Below are positions 20,022 through 29,886 of a DNA stretch of 64,000 nucleotides, one piece after another (position 1 is the first letter of the stretch; each line of letters opens with the position of its first letter). Below the pieces are notes generated by a model, which saw only the letters and a list, made by a program, of their open reading frames with translations, did not search any database and was not told the DNA's origin. This DNA is from Brevipalpus yothersi. Its lineage: Eukaryota > Arthropoda > Arachnida > Trombidiformes > Tenuipalpidae. The stretch covers positions 96,525-160,524 of the forward strand of contig QZCP01000029.1 of assembly GCA_003956705.1 (NCBI GenBank), in the 5' to 3' direction. The position numbers were made by a program, and so were the translations under genes.

Positions 20022-23000
20022 CTAGGCATCTTGATCACATTCGAAATCTCCGAATTCATGGATCAAAGTATCAACTTGGATAAATTTATCTTCACTCATC
20101 ATATCGAATAAGCGACGGAAGGTGAGCTCATAACGATTTAAATTGGATCTACTTCCAATCAAAATAAGCTTCTGAGCTGCTCTTGTCAGAGCCACGTTTA
20201 AACGACAACCATCAGATAGAATTTCATTTGGGCTCGGAGCACGATTGTGGGGAACTTGACGTTTTACCAATGAGATCATAATTACATTTCGCTCCTCTCC
20301 CTGAAATTGGTCAATGGTACTAATGAGAATGTTTCCATCCACTATTTCTTCTCTCAGGAGCGATACTTGAGCTCGGAAAGGACTGATGATACCAATTTCT
20401 GATGAAGAAATTCCATTTCTTATGGTAAATTCGTTCACCATACGGTTGCATATTTTCACTTCCATATGATTTGTTATAGTTCCAGAATCATCAGATTCCC
20501 AATCTTTGATGTGATCCGTGTCTAGGAACAAAAACGATCGGCTCATGTCATTCGATATAGCACTATCCAGCCAACGGAGACCAGTTGGACAACTGGCTCT
20601 TGGGATCACTGCATTTGCAATCTTTTCAGATGCATACTTGAGAGTGTTCTGATAGTAGAGTCGACTAGGATAAGACATAATTTCTCTATTCATGCGATAT
20701 TGTAGTGGAAAAGAAAATAATATCGGCGGGTCTATGGGTTGAAGTTTCTCAAGGAGCAAGCTGAAAAGACTCTGTCCAAGTCCTCCATCTCGAGCTTTTT
20801 TACTTCTCACAAGTGGTGGCAGTTGATTTTCATCTCCAACCAGGATGAAGCGATCCGAGATGAAGAGCGGGCCCAATACTGTCGGTAGAAGAATTTGAGA
20901 AGCTTCATCTACGATACAAAAGTCAAATCTTCTCTTTGTTAAGAAAGGATCGGAAGATACACCTAAACATGTTACACCAGCGACTTTTATCTCTTGGTAG
21001 AATCTATTCAAATCCATTGTTGTCGTTATATTTTCTGTTTTATGTTTGACCGAATATTTCAAGATGCGAGGATGGATGCGAGAATTTCTTCCAAACCGAA
21101 CAAAATCGACCTCAGAATCGGCAAGTTTACACAAAATATTGTCCACAGCGGCGTGAGTGTGACTTGTAATTAGAATCGATTTTTTGAGGCCCAATAGATG
21201 CTGCACCATTGCAACTACTGTCTTGGTTTTACCAGATCCAGGTGTACCACGAATGAGGAGATAGTGTTCCATAGTCTCCAAACGAAAAACAGGACCTTGC
21301 TGATCCATATTCAAATGACGAGTTTCTAGTATTGCTAGATTACTTTTATCAGTCAGTGGATCACAAACACGTTCTGCATGCTGGTGAATGATAATATTGC
21401 GAAGTGTCTTAGCTGGTGTCTCATCTGTCATCAATGTTAACAGATTACGATAAATAAGAGGGGACAAATCAGACGATTTCCACTGATCTATACGATAAGT
21501 CACATCTTTATTGAGATCTCGAGCCTCTCCCTCAATAGCAATATGTATTTCGAACGGCTCTAATTTTGACACCCATCCAACGGACAGAGCAACTTTTTTA
21601 GGAACTGTATCACAAAGTTCATCTTCACTGAGAGCAACTCTTTCACCAAGTAGTCCAGGGAAGGAAGTGAATAAGCTTCGCGAGGAAGATTGTGGTGATC
21701 GCCTTAAAGTAATCATCTTATCGGAAACTTCCTTGATGATTAGGCTTCCCAAACCAATTTTCTTTGATTCTCGTTTAGGAGAATTTTCACTCCAAAAAGG
21801 AGCAACTTGTTCTTTCTCTGTTTCCTCTGATTCTAAGGTGATAAGAGACATCCATTTCTTGAAAAAATTGATCTCCTCAGGCTTTAAGTGCTTTATATTC
21901 GAGAATATCAGCTTCTCTGTCTTGCTGGGAGAATTTGATGTCTCAAGTAACTCAGGTCTAAATGATTTAGCCATCAAACCACAGGTGAAAATTTGATCAC
22001 ATCCATCACAAGGATACTTTCCCTTCGAATCGGCCAATTCTGGTCCACTTAGAATAGTCTTGTTTTGTGATAGAAAATAGGCAAGCTCGTTGCGTCTATT
22101 CAGAAGATCTTTCGTTTCAGGCTGCTTAACACTGACCACACTCATTCGTGGTTCACCCTCCAGATCCAAGAGAAGACCACTTTCACATTGATCGGATTCA
22201 CGTTCCTTCATCATCATAGAATATAGACTGACTTGAGCCATGTGCTGGTTTGGAGAAGATTTTTTTCCAGTTTTCAATTCCAAAGGAACTCGAACTTTAT
22301 TTGGTGATTGTGGATGAATGGTAACTTCACAGGTAATATCTGCTTTGCCTCTGATTCCTAAACTTGGAGCCCACATATTATCTTCGATGTCTTTGATAGT
22401 TTCCACTTTAACTTTCGATTTCGATTCAGGTATCAGCTTGGGCTCATCAAGGAACTCTTTGATGGAATACAGGATATTAGGAAGATATGCATCAACTTTC
22501 TCTTCTAATTGCTCTTTGTGTACATTGGCTGCTAGACATTCAGATATGATGTTTCGTCCTCTAAAACACATTTCTTTGATTTTCTTGAGATCTTCCATGG
22601 TTGCTGAGCGATGCGTACATGCTGTCTGGAATATTTTGTGTACCATTGTTCCTATCAACATCGGCTCGTTGGTATTTTGAGTATTGTGTCCAATAGGATT
22701 GGTCATTCTAAATGTTCCGATCAACCATGCTCTACGCACACACGGTAAAGACATGGAGAGCAGTGTCGATGTAATAAGATTGTCTGGATCTATTGTAATC
22801 AAACCATGCTGATCATCCACCGTATAAGTGTCGTCAGAAAATACCTCACTTCGAACATGAACAATATTTCCCTTGGATACACGACTTGAATGTAACCATG
22901 CTCCAGATAAATCACACAGGTAGACACCACCCGATGATAGATGTTTCATTCTCAATTTTCGTAAGCTGTTGTGATTCTCCACTGACAGAACTTCAAACCT

Positions 23001-23036
23001 ATTGAATCGATTTGGAGAAATTTCAATCAACTCCAT
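20022..23036 (-). CDS. DNA2: DNA replication ATP-dependent helicase/nuclease DNA2
   Basis: A single-exon gene of 1004 residues from ATG 23036, comparable to human DNA2 (about 1060). DNA2 removes long flaps during Okazaki fragment maturation and resects double-strand ends in the nucleus and mitochondria. Nuclease: Cys99, His133 (MVHKIF), Asp233, Glu253 and Lys255 (PLELKTGK), Gln268, Fe-S cysteines 343/346/352. Helicase: P-loop GTPGSGKT 597-604, motif Ia TSHTHAAVDN, Walker B DEAS 710-713, motif III GDENQLPP 734-741, motif V TIDQFQGEE 907-915, motif VI VALTRAAQK 948-956 with the arginine finger. Every motif is intact, unlike all other copies here, so this is the presumed functional orthologue. 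It sits between copies C and E on the same strand. Absence of introns is notable for a long animal gene and might mean that the whole family derives from a retrocopy. Confidence 0.93.
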   Translation of the reverse strand: MELIEISPNRFNRFEVLSVENHNSLRKLRMKHLSSGGVYLCDLSGAWLHSSRVSKGNIVHVRSEVFSDDTYTVDDQHGLITIDPDNLITSTLLSMSLPCVRRAWLIGTFRMTNPIGHNTQNTNEPMLIGTMVHKIFQTACTHRSATMEDLKKIKEMCFRGRNIISECLAANVHKEQLEEKVDAYLPNILYSIKEFLDEPKLIPESKSKVKVETIKDIEDNMWAPSLGIRGKADITCEVTIHPQSPNKVRVPLELKTGKKSSPNQHMAQVSLYSMMMKERESDQCESGLLLDLEGEPRMSVVSVKQPETKDLLNRRNELAYFLSQNKTILSGPELADSKGKYPCDGCDQIFTCGLMAKSFRPELLETSNSPSKTEKLIFSNIKHLKPEEINFFKKWMSLITLESEETEKEQVAPFWSENSPKRESKKIGLGSLIIKEVSDKMITLRRSPQSSSRSLFTSFPGLLGERVALSEDELCDTVPKKVALSVGWVSKLEPFEIHIAIEGEARDLNKDVTYRIDQWKSSDLSPLIYRNLLTLMTDETPAKTLRNIIIHQHAERVCDPLTDKSNLAILETRHLNMDQQGPVFRLETMEHYLLIRGTPGSGKTKTVVAMVQHLLGLKKSILITSHTHAAVDNILCKLADSEVDFVRFGRNSRIHPRILKYSVKHKTENITTTMDLNRFYQEIKVAGVTCLGVSSDPFLTKRRFDFCIVDEASQILLPTVLGPLFISDRFILVGDENQLPPLVRSKKARDGGLGQSLFSLLLEKLQPIDPPILFSFPLQYRMNREIMSYPSRLYYQNTLKYASEKIANAVIPRASCPTGLRWLDSAISNDMSRSFLFLDTDHIKDWESDDSGTITNHMEVKICNRMVNEFTIRNGISSSEIGIISPFRAQVSLLREEIVDGNILISTIDQFQGEERNVIMISLVKRQVPHNRAPSPNEILSDGCRLNVALTRAAQKLILIGSRSNLNRYELTFRRLFDMMSEDKFIQVDTLIHEFGDFECDQDA

Positions 23037-24577
23037 TGTTGATTAAGATATTACTTTTTTGTCCCTCTCTATATCACAGTTAATAGAAGTTATCAGCATT
23101 CACATGTTGATGATTCATTTGCAATGAATTTCAATCTTTTCACTCTTTCATTAGAAAAAAAATTTTACATAAGATTATAAAATATATCAAAAGATACTCT
23201 GTATCATGAGATCAGTAGCTTCCTAGAAGATGGTCACTAATTTATCAATATGATATAATGTACAATTACACTGTAATTAAGTTAATGTCAAGAGGACATG
23301 GATAACGGTGATCAATCCACTGTCATCATCATCATCTTTAAAAGTCTTGGTGTAAGGTACACCTTACAAGCATCTTAAAGAGGTAAGTAAACAATGAAGC
23401 GACTTAAGGTACCAGAATTCTAGTATCTCTTCCAGATTAATCACCAATCGATGGTGATAATCACAACTCTTTCCACTTCACCTAGTCAACTGATCATCAT
23501 GAAAAATAATGGTACATTTTTATTGTGACTGGTAAATGATCCACTTTTGCCACTTGAATCACTGTTTGGATTGTGAAGATAAGTGGAAGCCTTTCTACAT
23601 ACAACACCAGCGCCTCATGTTTTGTTTGCCTTTTTTTTGCTCTCTCTTCTCAACCGCGTTCTTGTACCTTTTAAATGCCTTTTAAATCGTTCTTGATTCA
23701 TTAAAATGCTATCATTTGTATTAAGATAAATTTTTCTGCTTCACTGATTGTTCTTGTGAAACTTTGAACTCCTAAGCTCTCCATCAAAGCAGCATAATCT
23801 GTGGCTAGAGAGTGGACCGAGTTGAAGTTCAGATAATGAGCTACTGATGAATTTACTTTCAGAGTTTGTCGAAATCTCTGGTCTAGTTTTTCCATGATAA
23901 TCTGATCAAATGGAACTTAAAGTTACATATTAACTGTTATAGTCAATGTGGTCAATATTGTATTCCGAATTTCTCTTAATATGAAGAATTTCTTCACGAC
24001 TTGATATTTTTTCCTTTCAATTCTATACCAACCAGTAGTTTTCCCGCCTTTTAGTAGCCAGAGCGGGAATATCTTACCAAGATTCAATTTAAATCAATTT
24101 AAATTTAAATTCAATTCAAAGGCCAGTTCTTGGATCAGATAAATTTGAGGTTGATATTAATACCTCCTCCTTTCAATCAACATCTGAACACACCCTTGTA
24201 TTGTTGATTGTGGGTTTTGAATCACAATTTCAATAATTCTGGGGTGATTTGAGTGCAAAATAATTTGATTCGAGTAAATACATGTAGTCGACCTCCCAGT
24301 GGGGAAAATCTGCAGCTATTCTGCAACTTTCATAGAAATTTCGTGGTGAATCCTCAAATGTACCAGATTTTTATTGAAAAACTTTCATGCGATCATGAAA
24401 AACGCTTCAAGAAGGCATGAAGTTTTTCATAAATTTAATCTTTTTTTGCCTTATGTCCGCTATTCCTTTTTGCAGTTGAGGATTTCTAAGTTTCTTGCAT
24501 CTCCGTTTCCTAGTAGGCTGTCAGAATTTGGAGCAAATTTGAATACATACTATAGTCCAAATGAGCAGCAAAAACAA
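23037..24577. other. Intergenic region upstream of DNA2 copy D
   Basis: The first 170 bases are similar to the sequence upstream of fragment G (37920-38090), showing that the D promoter region was duplicated along with the gene. No other feature is clear except a small frame at 23701-23895 and an AT-rich run of TTTAAAT words near 24080-24110. Confidence 0.45.
23701..23895 (-). CDS. Possible small protein or isolated exon (64 aa)
   Basis: A 64-codon frame with its own ATG at 23895 and stop at 23701. The composition looks protein-like (mixed polar and hydrophobic, one Trp-free amphipathic pattern, ends in KFILIQMIAF) but I recognise no family and see no cysteine pattern, signal peptide or splice signals that settle the matter. 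It could equally be chance in an AT-rich spacer. Confidence 0.2.
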   Translation of the reverse strand: MEKLDQRFRQTLKVNSSVAHYLNFNSVHSLATDYAALMESLGVQSFTRTISEAEKFILIQMIAF

Positions 24578-26491
24578 TTATTCAGGAACTCTATCAACAG
24601 AGATGAATTGCTCCTCTTCCATTAGATCGAAAAGCTTACAAAATGGTTCACATTTGCTTAAATAAGTTCTACTTCCCACAAAAATCAGCTTCCGAGATGC
24701 TCTTCTGATAGCCTTTTGCAGAAGGCTGTGGTCTGAAAGGGCTGCATCTTCTTTATTGTTTTTCCTAGGCTCAGCACCCTGGTCCTTAACGAGAGAGACT
24801 ATGGCAATCATTTGCTCTTTTTTTTGAGACCCAGTGAGATTATTAATTAATTCTTTCTGATTCTCTTTAATCAGATTTTTCGTCACCTCTTTCAGTAATG
24901 CCACTTGGTCTCCGAAAGGGCTGAAAATACCAATATCATTGGATTGGATTTTTTCATTCTCCAAGAAATTCTTGACCATTGTGGCACACAACTTTGCCTC
25001 GTTTAGATTTTCGATATGCTTGATGTTTCCTTTCACCTCTCCATCTTGAATATTGTCCGTGTCCAGAAACAATAACGATAGGCTGATTTCATGAGATAAG
25101 TCTTTCTCAAGCCATAACAAATCATACGAACCACTGGCTTGTGGAATGACTGCGTTGGCAATCTTATTGGAACCACACTGTAAAGCGTTTTGATAGTACA
25201 GTTGACTGAAGTATGACATTATTTTGCTGTTCATTTGGTGATTGAGGGTTAACATTTTCTCCCTAGCTTGCTTCTTCTGACTGAGCATTACGAGCAAACT
25301 TTCACCAAACAGATCATAACTTATATCTCTCTTTTCATCTTGAAACAAGATGAAACGATTAGAGAGGAACAGAGAACCCAAGGCAATGGGTGGGAAAATA
25401 CGATCTGCTTCCAGTATAATACAGAAATCGAACTTCTTGTGCGTTAGAAGAGGATCACATGGCGCATCTATGCAGGTAACGCCAGCAATTCTCATCTTCT
25501 CTTTATAAAAGTTCTTCAGATCTTTCGCTGTGAGCAGTTTGTCTGTTTTGGTCCTGTTGGAATACTCAGCAATGTCTTCATGAATGAATTTTCTCTTTCC
25601 AAAACGAACAAAATCAATTTTACCATGCTTTAGTCGGAGCAAGAACTTATCCAGAGCAGTAGTTGTGTGACTAGAGATAAGAACAGATTTTTTCAGCTTG
25701 AGAAGAATTTTGACTACAGCGAATAATGTTTCCTCGAAACCAGGTTGTTGATATATGAGAAGATAATCTTCAGTTTTCTCCAGAATTTTACATGCAAACT
25801 GTTCACTGAGATTACGATTACCATCAAAGCGTTGCAGTGGAAGTATTTCATAATTAATTTCCTCTCCTGGTTGGCCAGTCATGATACTTCGAAGCCTTCG
25901 AAGTGATTCATTCGCTGTATCAATCCATGGTAGTTGTTTGGACATCAAAACTTTCAAATTCCAACGTGAAAGTGGAAATAGATCTTGATAAGCATATAGA
26001 TCCACTCGATATGGTGGGTCTTGACTAAGAAGATTCATGTTTTCTCCATCTATCGAAATCGTTATCGTTTTCTCGGTGATATCTTCCAGGAAACCAAAAA
26101 GCAACGCTACCCTCCTTGGAACTTCGATTTGTTCATCTTCACTAATGGCAATCCGTTCACCGAGCATTTTTGAACATTTTTCAAATATTTTACTAGAATC
26201 GTAACGTCTGAAGATGATCGTTTTTGTGGGTTCATCTTTCTTCAAGTGTATCTTCAAGTTGCTGAAGGCCAAATCTTTTTTCTCTCTTTCTGATGAAAGT
26301 TCACACCAGAAAGGTACATCTATTTCAGATTCTTTTTGCGCAATCAATTTTATCCAATACCTGATATATAATATATTATACAGGGTGTCCCAGAGTAATA
26401 TGACCCATTTCAAACTTTTATAACTTTTGAATGGATTGTGATAGCTTGATAATTCTTTCAGTTCCTCAGAGAAAAAATGTGTAGATTTCAT
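24578..26491 (-). CDS. DNA2-like copy E: helicase remnant with transposon-derived start
   Basis: An open frame of 637 codons. Residues 1-37 are encoded entirely by the left inverted repeat of the adjacent mariner element (26381-26491), which supplies the ATG; DNA2 similarity begins a few codons later (YWIKLIAQKES...PFW) and continues to the normal C-terminus. The whole nuclease and Fe-S region is therefore missing. The P-loop position reads QQPGFEET (248-255) instead of GTPGSGKT, so the catalytic GK is EE, and Walker B reads LEAD. Motifs V and VI are also decayed. The frame remains open through about 600 DNA2-like codons. It is probably a dead copy truncated at or near the transposon insertion; a fusion product is possible but unproven. 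Confidence 0.6.
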   Translation of the reverse strand: MKSTHFFSEELKELSSYHNPFKSYKSLKWVILLWDTLYNILYIRYWIKLIAQKESEIDVPFWCELSSEREKKDLAFSNLKIHLKKDEPTKTIIFRRYDSSKIFEKCSKMLGERIAISEDEQIEVPRRVALLFGFLEDITEKTITISIDGENMNLLSQDPPYRVDLYAYQDLFPLSRWNLKVLMSKQLPWIDTANESLRRLRSIMTGQPGEEINYEILPLQRFDGNRNLSEQFACKILEKTEDYLLIYQQPGFEETLFAVVKILLKLKKSVLISSHTTTALDKFLLRLKHGKIDFVRFGKRKFIHEDIAEYSNRTKTDKLLTAKDLKNFYKEKMRIAGVTCIDAPCDPLLTHKKFDFCIILEADRIFPPIALGSLFLSNRFILFQDEKRDISYDLFGESLLVMLSQKKQAREKMLTLNHQMNSKIMSYFSQLYYQNALQCGSNKIANAVIPQASGSYDLLWLEKDLSHEISLSLLFLDTDNIQDGEVKGNIKHIENLNEAKLCATMVKNFLENEKIQSNDIGIFSPFGDQVALLKEVTKNLIKENQKELINNLTGSQKKEQMIAIVSLVKDQGAEPRKNNKEDAALSDHSLLQKAIRRASRKLIFVGSRTYLSKCEPFCKLFDLMEEEQFISVDRVPE

Positions 26492-27367
26492 GTGGTAGGT
26501 GTTTTGAGCACTTCCGGTAACTGATCAGCATAGATAAGCGGTCATAAAGCCAAAAAAGCAGGTTTTTTGATCTGTACATCTGCCCCATTCCTATTTACAT
26601 TCGTGGAAAGAGTGCTGGCGATTGGCTGGGATCCTGAGTGGGCTCCAAGATCACCTGATGCAACCCCTTGCGACTTCTACCTGTGGGGTACCCTGAAGAA
26701 CATGGTGTATGGACGCAGGCTTCAGACTCTGAGACAACTCAAAGATACGATCTGGTGGGAGTTCGATAACCTACCTCAGTAGCACATAAGAGCTGCCTGC
26801 ATAAGAAGTGTAAGGAAAAGACTTGAATCAATTGTAAATAGGAATGGGGCAGATGTACAGTTCAAAGAAGGAAGATGAATGAAAAAAACTTTTTCTCAGA
26901 GTTTTCGAAAACGCTTGAGGGATTTGGTTTCGTGTCAACGTATTTTTGGATTGTTTGCTAGGCTCTGAGCAACTTTCGAAGACATTGGCTAAGCTCAGCA
27001 TGCTTTCCGATTTGTGTTAGCACCATCCAATAGGCTTCCCATGTTAAAATTGACTGAAATCAACTTTTTTATTCGTTATTTGATCACTATCAAATGAATT
27101 TTTCTAGACGTAATTTTTAATGAGGAGTTCAAAAATGACCTTATTTTCCTGATAGCTCTGCTCACTTTTGCACGCATCGCAAAAAACCTGCTTTTTTGGT
27201 TCATGACCGCTTATCTATGCTAATCAGTTACTGGAAGTGCTCAAAACACCTACCACATGAAATCTACACATTTTTTCTCTGAGGAACTGAAAGAATTATC
27301 AAGCTATCACAATCCATTCAAAAGTTATAAAAGTTTGAAATGGGTCATATTACTCTGGGACACCCTG
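26381..27367. mobile_element. Long-TIR mariner-like element, non-autonomous
   Basis: The ends CAGGGTGTCCCAGAGTAATA (left) and its reverse complement (right, ending at 27367) begin near-identical inverted repeats of about 185 bp, flanked by TA (26379-26380, 27368-27369). CAGGGTGTCC termini are typical of mariner-type elements of arthropods. The interior keeps only the C-terminal part of a transposase (26615-26877). It abuts the truncated 5' end of DNA2 copy E. Confidence 0.85.
26573..26877 (+). pseudogene. Mariner transposase C-terminal remnant
   Basis: Starting near 26615 the frame reads W-A-P-R-S-P-D-A-T-P-C-D-F-Y-L-W-G, the hallmark third-catalytic-residue block of mariner transposases (usual form RSPDLxPxDFxLWG). 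A TAG at 26779-26781 interrupts it, after which similarity continues for about 30 codons to a TGA near 26877. The N-terminal two thirds of the enzyme are absent. The remnant is bracketed by a perfect 27-bp inverted repeat (26573-26599 and 26833-26859). Confidence 0.75.
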
Positions 27368-28045
27368 TATAATATCGCTGAAAGTATCTCAAAACAATGT
27401 TCTTCCGAATGATTCAAGTATGAACCCTTTAATGTTTCGAAATTTTTTTTCCTGGTCGAGAAAATACAACACCATCCAAGCCAAAAAATTTCTTCCCAAA
27501 CTCTTCGTCATTCTCTGTTTCTTTCTACTGAGCCAGATCTGATTTTTTCTTAATTTCATATTCAGTACATGATCTCATAATCAGCGGAAATTCATTGCTC
27601 TATAAATTCGAATCCATACCAAACGGACGAACTTTTTAGACAACCAGATACTAGTGACACACGAGCTTCTTATATTCTTCCCCGAAAATGTGTTGAAATT
27701 GATTGATAAGTGTTCTGATGCTACAAATTTTGGATCCTTGAACCCAATTACATTTATCTCAGAATATTCTAAAAAATTCCTGGCTGAATTCAGACAGAAT
27801 TCCCATGAATATATTAGTAGAAGTCTCAAAACTTGCTGTAACATTCTTTCTTAGAGACAATATAATTCAAAATCGCCTGCTCTCATCTGATGTTTCACAT
27901 GTTTGGTTCAGTATTACCTAAGCTTCACATCTGTGATTACGGAATTAGATTCAGAGAGCATCTCAATACCATTGAACGTTGACAAGCTTAATTAGCAATA
28001 GAAAGTGTAACTTGCAAATAGCATAAGCAAATTTTGTTCCCTGTA
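27368..28045. other. Intergenic region upstream of the carboxylesterase
   Basis: No gene recognised. I looked here on the minus strand for the missing N-terminal half of DNA2 copy E, on the assumption that the mariner element split it, and found none. Confidence 0.4.
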
Positions 28046-28324
28046 ATGTTATGTTCAATATCGTTCTTATTATTTTTATTAAAAGTTTGTCAGATTATAG
28101 GATTTGACTACCCAGCCACAGTGAATACAAAAAATGGAAAAATAAAGGGCTTGATCAAGCAATACAAGAGTGGCGTTCAGTATCATTTTTATGGTATTCC
28201 ATATGCTGAGCCCCCTGTGGGCTCATTGAGATTCAAGAAACCTGAGAAAATTGGAAAATGGTCAGATACAAAAGAGGCTACTCGTGTACCCAAAAGCTGT
28301 CTCCAACCAGTTTTCAACATGTTA

Positions 28325-29886
28325 CAGTCGAATTCAATTCATTTCACAAGCAAAGTAGTTTATTTTCCAAAGTTCTGATTTTCATTTCACAAATTTTGAG
28401 GTAGCACCCTCGCATCAGCAAATCATTTTCAAAAAAAATCAGAAGATTTCCAAACTTCCACAATTAACTTTCAGAAATCAATCGAAGATATCGTCTCTCA
28501 TCAGAGATTGGAAAAGATACTGCTCCAGGTTACGGAAATAGTTCTGACAATGTTCAGCAGTGATGTGAGATGAGGCTAAATGGATATTTTCATAAAGTTC
28601 ATTCTCATTCTGCGATTTTTTTGATTTTATCCAATGTTTCCATTGATTAAACATGTTCTCAATAGGATTGAGGAAAGGCGAAGAAGGAGGTAGAAAGATT
28701 ACATCATGTCCATGAGAATAGATGAGCTGTTTCACTTGTTCAACTTTATGAAAAGCGACATTATCCATAATTAGATGAGCTCCTGTCACTCCATTCTCAC
28801 CCAAAATTCCAATGAACTTAACCAGAAAATCTACGAAATGCTCACTATTGTATGGGCGATTCATGATTTCGAAAAAGTATAGTCGATCATGGGAAATGAC
28901 AGCTTCGATAGAGTAGTTTTTGGAGCGAATTGCACCACGAGTGCTACAAGCTCTTGTACCTCTCGGGGATCTTCCATAATTTTTTCGAGAGAAAACTTGA
29001 ATACCAGTTTCATCCAAGAAGAAGATTTTAGCCATATCACCTCGAATACTGTTGAACTTTACTGCATACTCATATCTTTTCTCTTTGACATCGAAACTAT
29101 TCCTACGAACAAGAATAATTGATACTCTTTTCATCGTGTACGAAAACTCTCTCAAAGCTCTAGCAATAGTAGCACACGATGGAACAATACCAAAAACTTC
29201 TTGACACTTTTTTTGAAGCTCAGCATAGGTTTGTTGACAGTCTTCGTCCTGCAAATCACAGATTGATTCCTTTTGAGCAACAGATAACATTGCTTTTCGA
29301 TGTCCTTTTGGTAACTGAGCACTTCTACCTTCTTTAAACCACACAAAATAGATCGATCGAACAGTCCGATAGTTAACACCGACAATTTTCGACACTTCTG
29401 AAACACTTTTTCCTTCCTCAATCAATCGAACTATGAGAGACCTTTTCTCATCACTCACTTTCTCATACTTTTTCTTCTCAATAACTTGATCCATCTTCAC
29501 TACTCAAGCAAAAAATCTAAACTAAATGAATTTCACATCTAAAATTGGCATTTACATAGTTTTTGTGGTCAACTATCTACATGTTTTCAATGCCAAAGGC
29601 AAAAAAACAGAGATTTTCGAAGAAAATACTCAAATCCAACTCTCAATGTCGGGTTTTCGAGGAAAGCTATTCATTTTGAGCTATTTTCCTTTAATCCATC
29701 GAAGAAAAATTCCCAAATTCAAATATTTCATATGGATTAGGATTATAATTGATCATCTTAGAGAATTATTTGTGGTTCTTAGGAAAAGAAAAGAAGATCA
29801 ACGGTAGCCTGAGGCCAGCTTTGGAAATGAAAACACAAGCTTGTGAAATGATTCGCTTCTCTTGGGAAATGAATTGATTTTGACTG
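28325..29886 (-). mobile_element. Tc1-like transposon inserted in the esterase gene
   Basis: 1562 bp flanked by a TA duplication (28323-28324 and 29887-29888). The ends share CAGTC...TCAATTCATTTC in inverted orientation, with further partial matches (TTTTCATTTC) inside, as in Tc1 elements with imperfect repeats. It contains one apparently intact transposase frame on the minus strand. Position and frame show a clean insertion into esterase coding sequence. Confidence 0.88.
28478..29494 (-). CDS. Tc1/IS630-type DD34E transposase
   Basis: 338 residues from ATG 29494, the usual length for this superfamily. The N-terminus has a helix-turn-helix (about 12-50: LIEEGKSVSEVSKIVGVNYRT-like) and a second paired-like half ending near 115. 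The DDE_3 catalytic core shows Asp161 (FLDETG), Asp244 (IMDNVAFH) and Glu279 (LNPIENMF), with exactly 34 residues between the last two, so DD34E. No stop or frameshift is visible. It cuts and reinserts the surrounding element at TA sites. Because both ends and the enzyme look intact, the element may still be, or recently was, active. Confidence 0.9.
   Translation of the reverse strand: MDQVIEKKKYEKVSDEKRSLIVRLIEEGKSVSEVSKIVGVNYRTVRSIYFVWFKEGRSAQLPKGHRKAMLSVAQKESICDLQDEDCQQTYAELQKKCQEVFGIVPSCATIARALREFSYTMKRVSIILVRRNSFDVKEKRYEYAVKFNSIRGDMAKIFFLDETGIQVFSRKNYGRSPRGTRACSTRGAIRSKNYSIEAVISHDRLYFFEIMNRPYNSEHFVDFLVKFIGILGENGVTGAHLIMDNVAFHKVEQVKQLIYSHGHDVIFLPPSSPFLNPIENMFNQWKHWIKSKKSQNENELYENIHLASSHITAEHCQNYFRNLEQYLFQSLMRDDIFD

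Noticed and set aside
27377..27844. Possible 5' half of DNA2 copy E on the far side of the mariner element
   Set aside because: No DNA2 motif (Fe-S cysteines, ELK) is found on the minus strand there, so the element does not simply split an otherwise complete copy.
29526..29807. 93-codon frame on the plus strand inside the Tc1-like element
   Set aside because: It lies between the transposase and the right inverted repeat, has no family signal, and Tc1 elements normally carry one gene.
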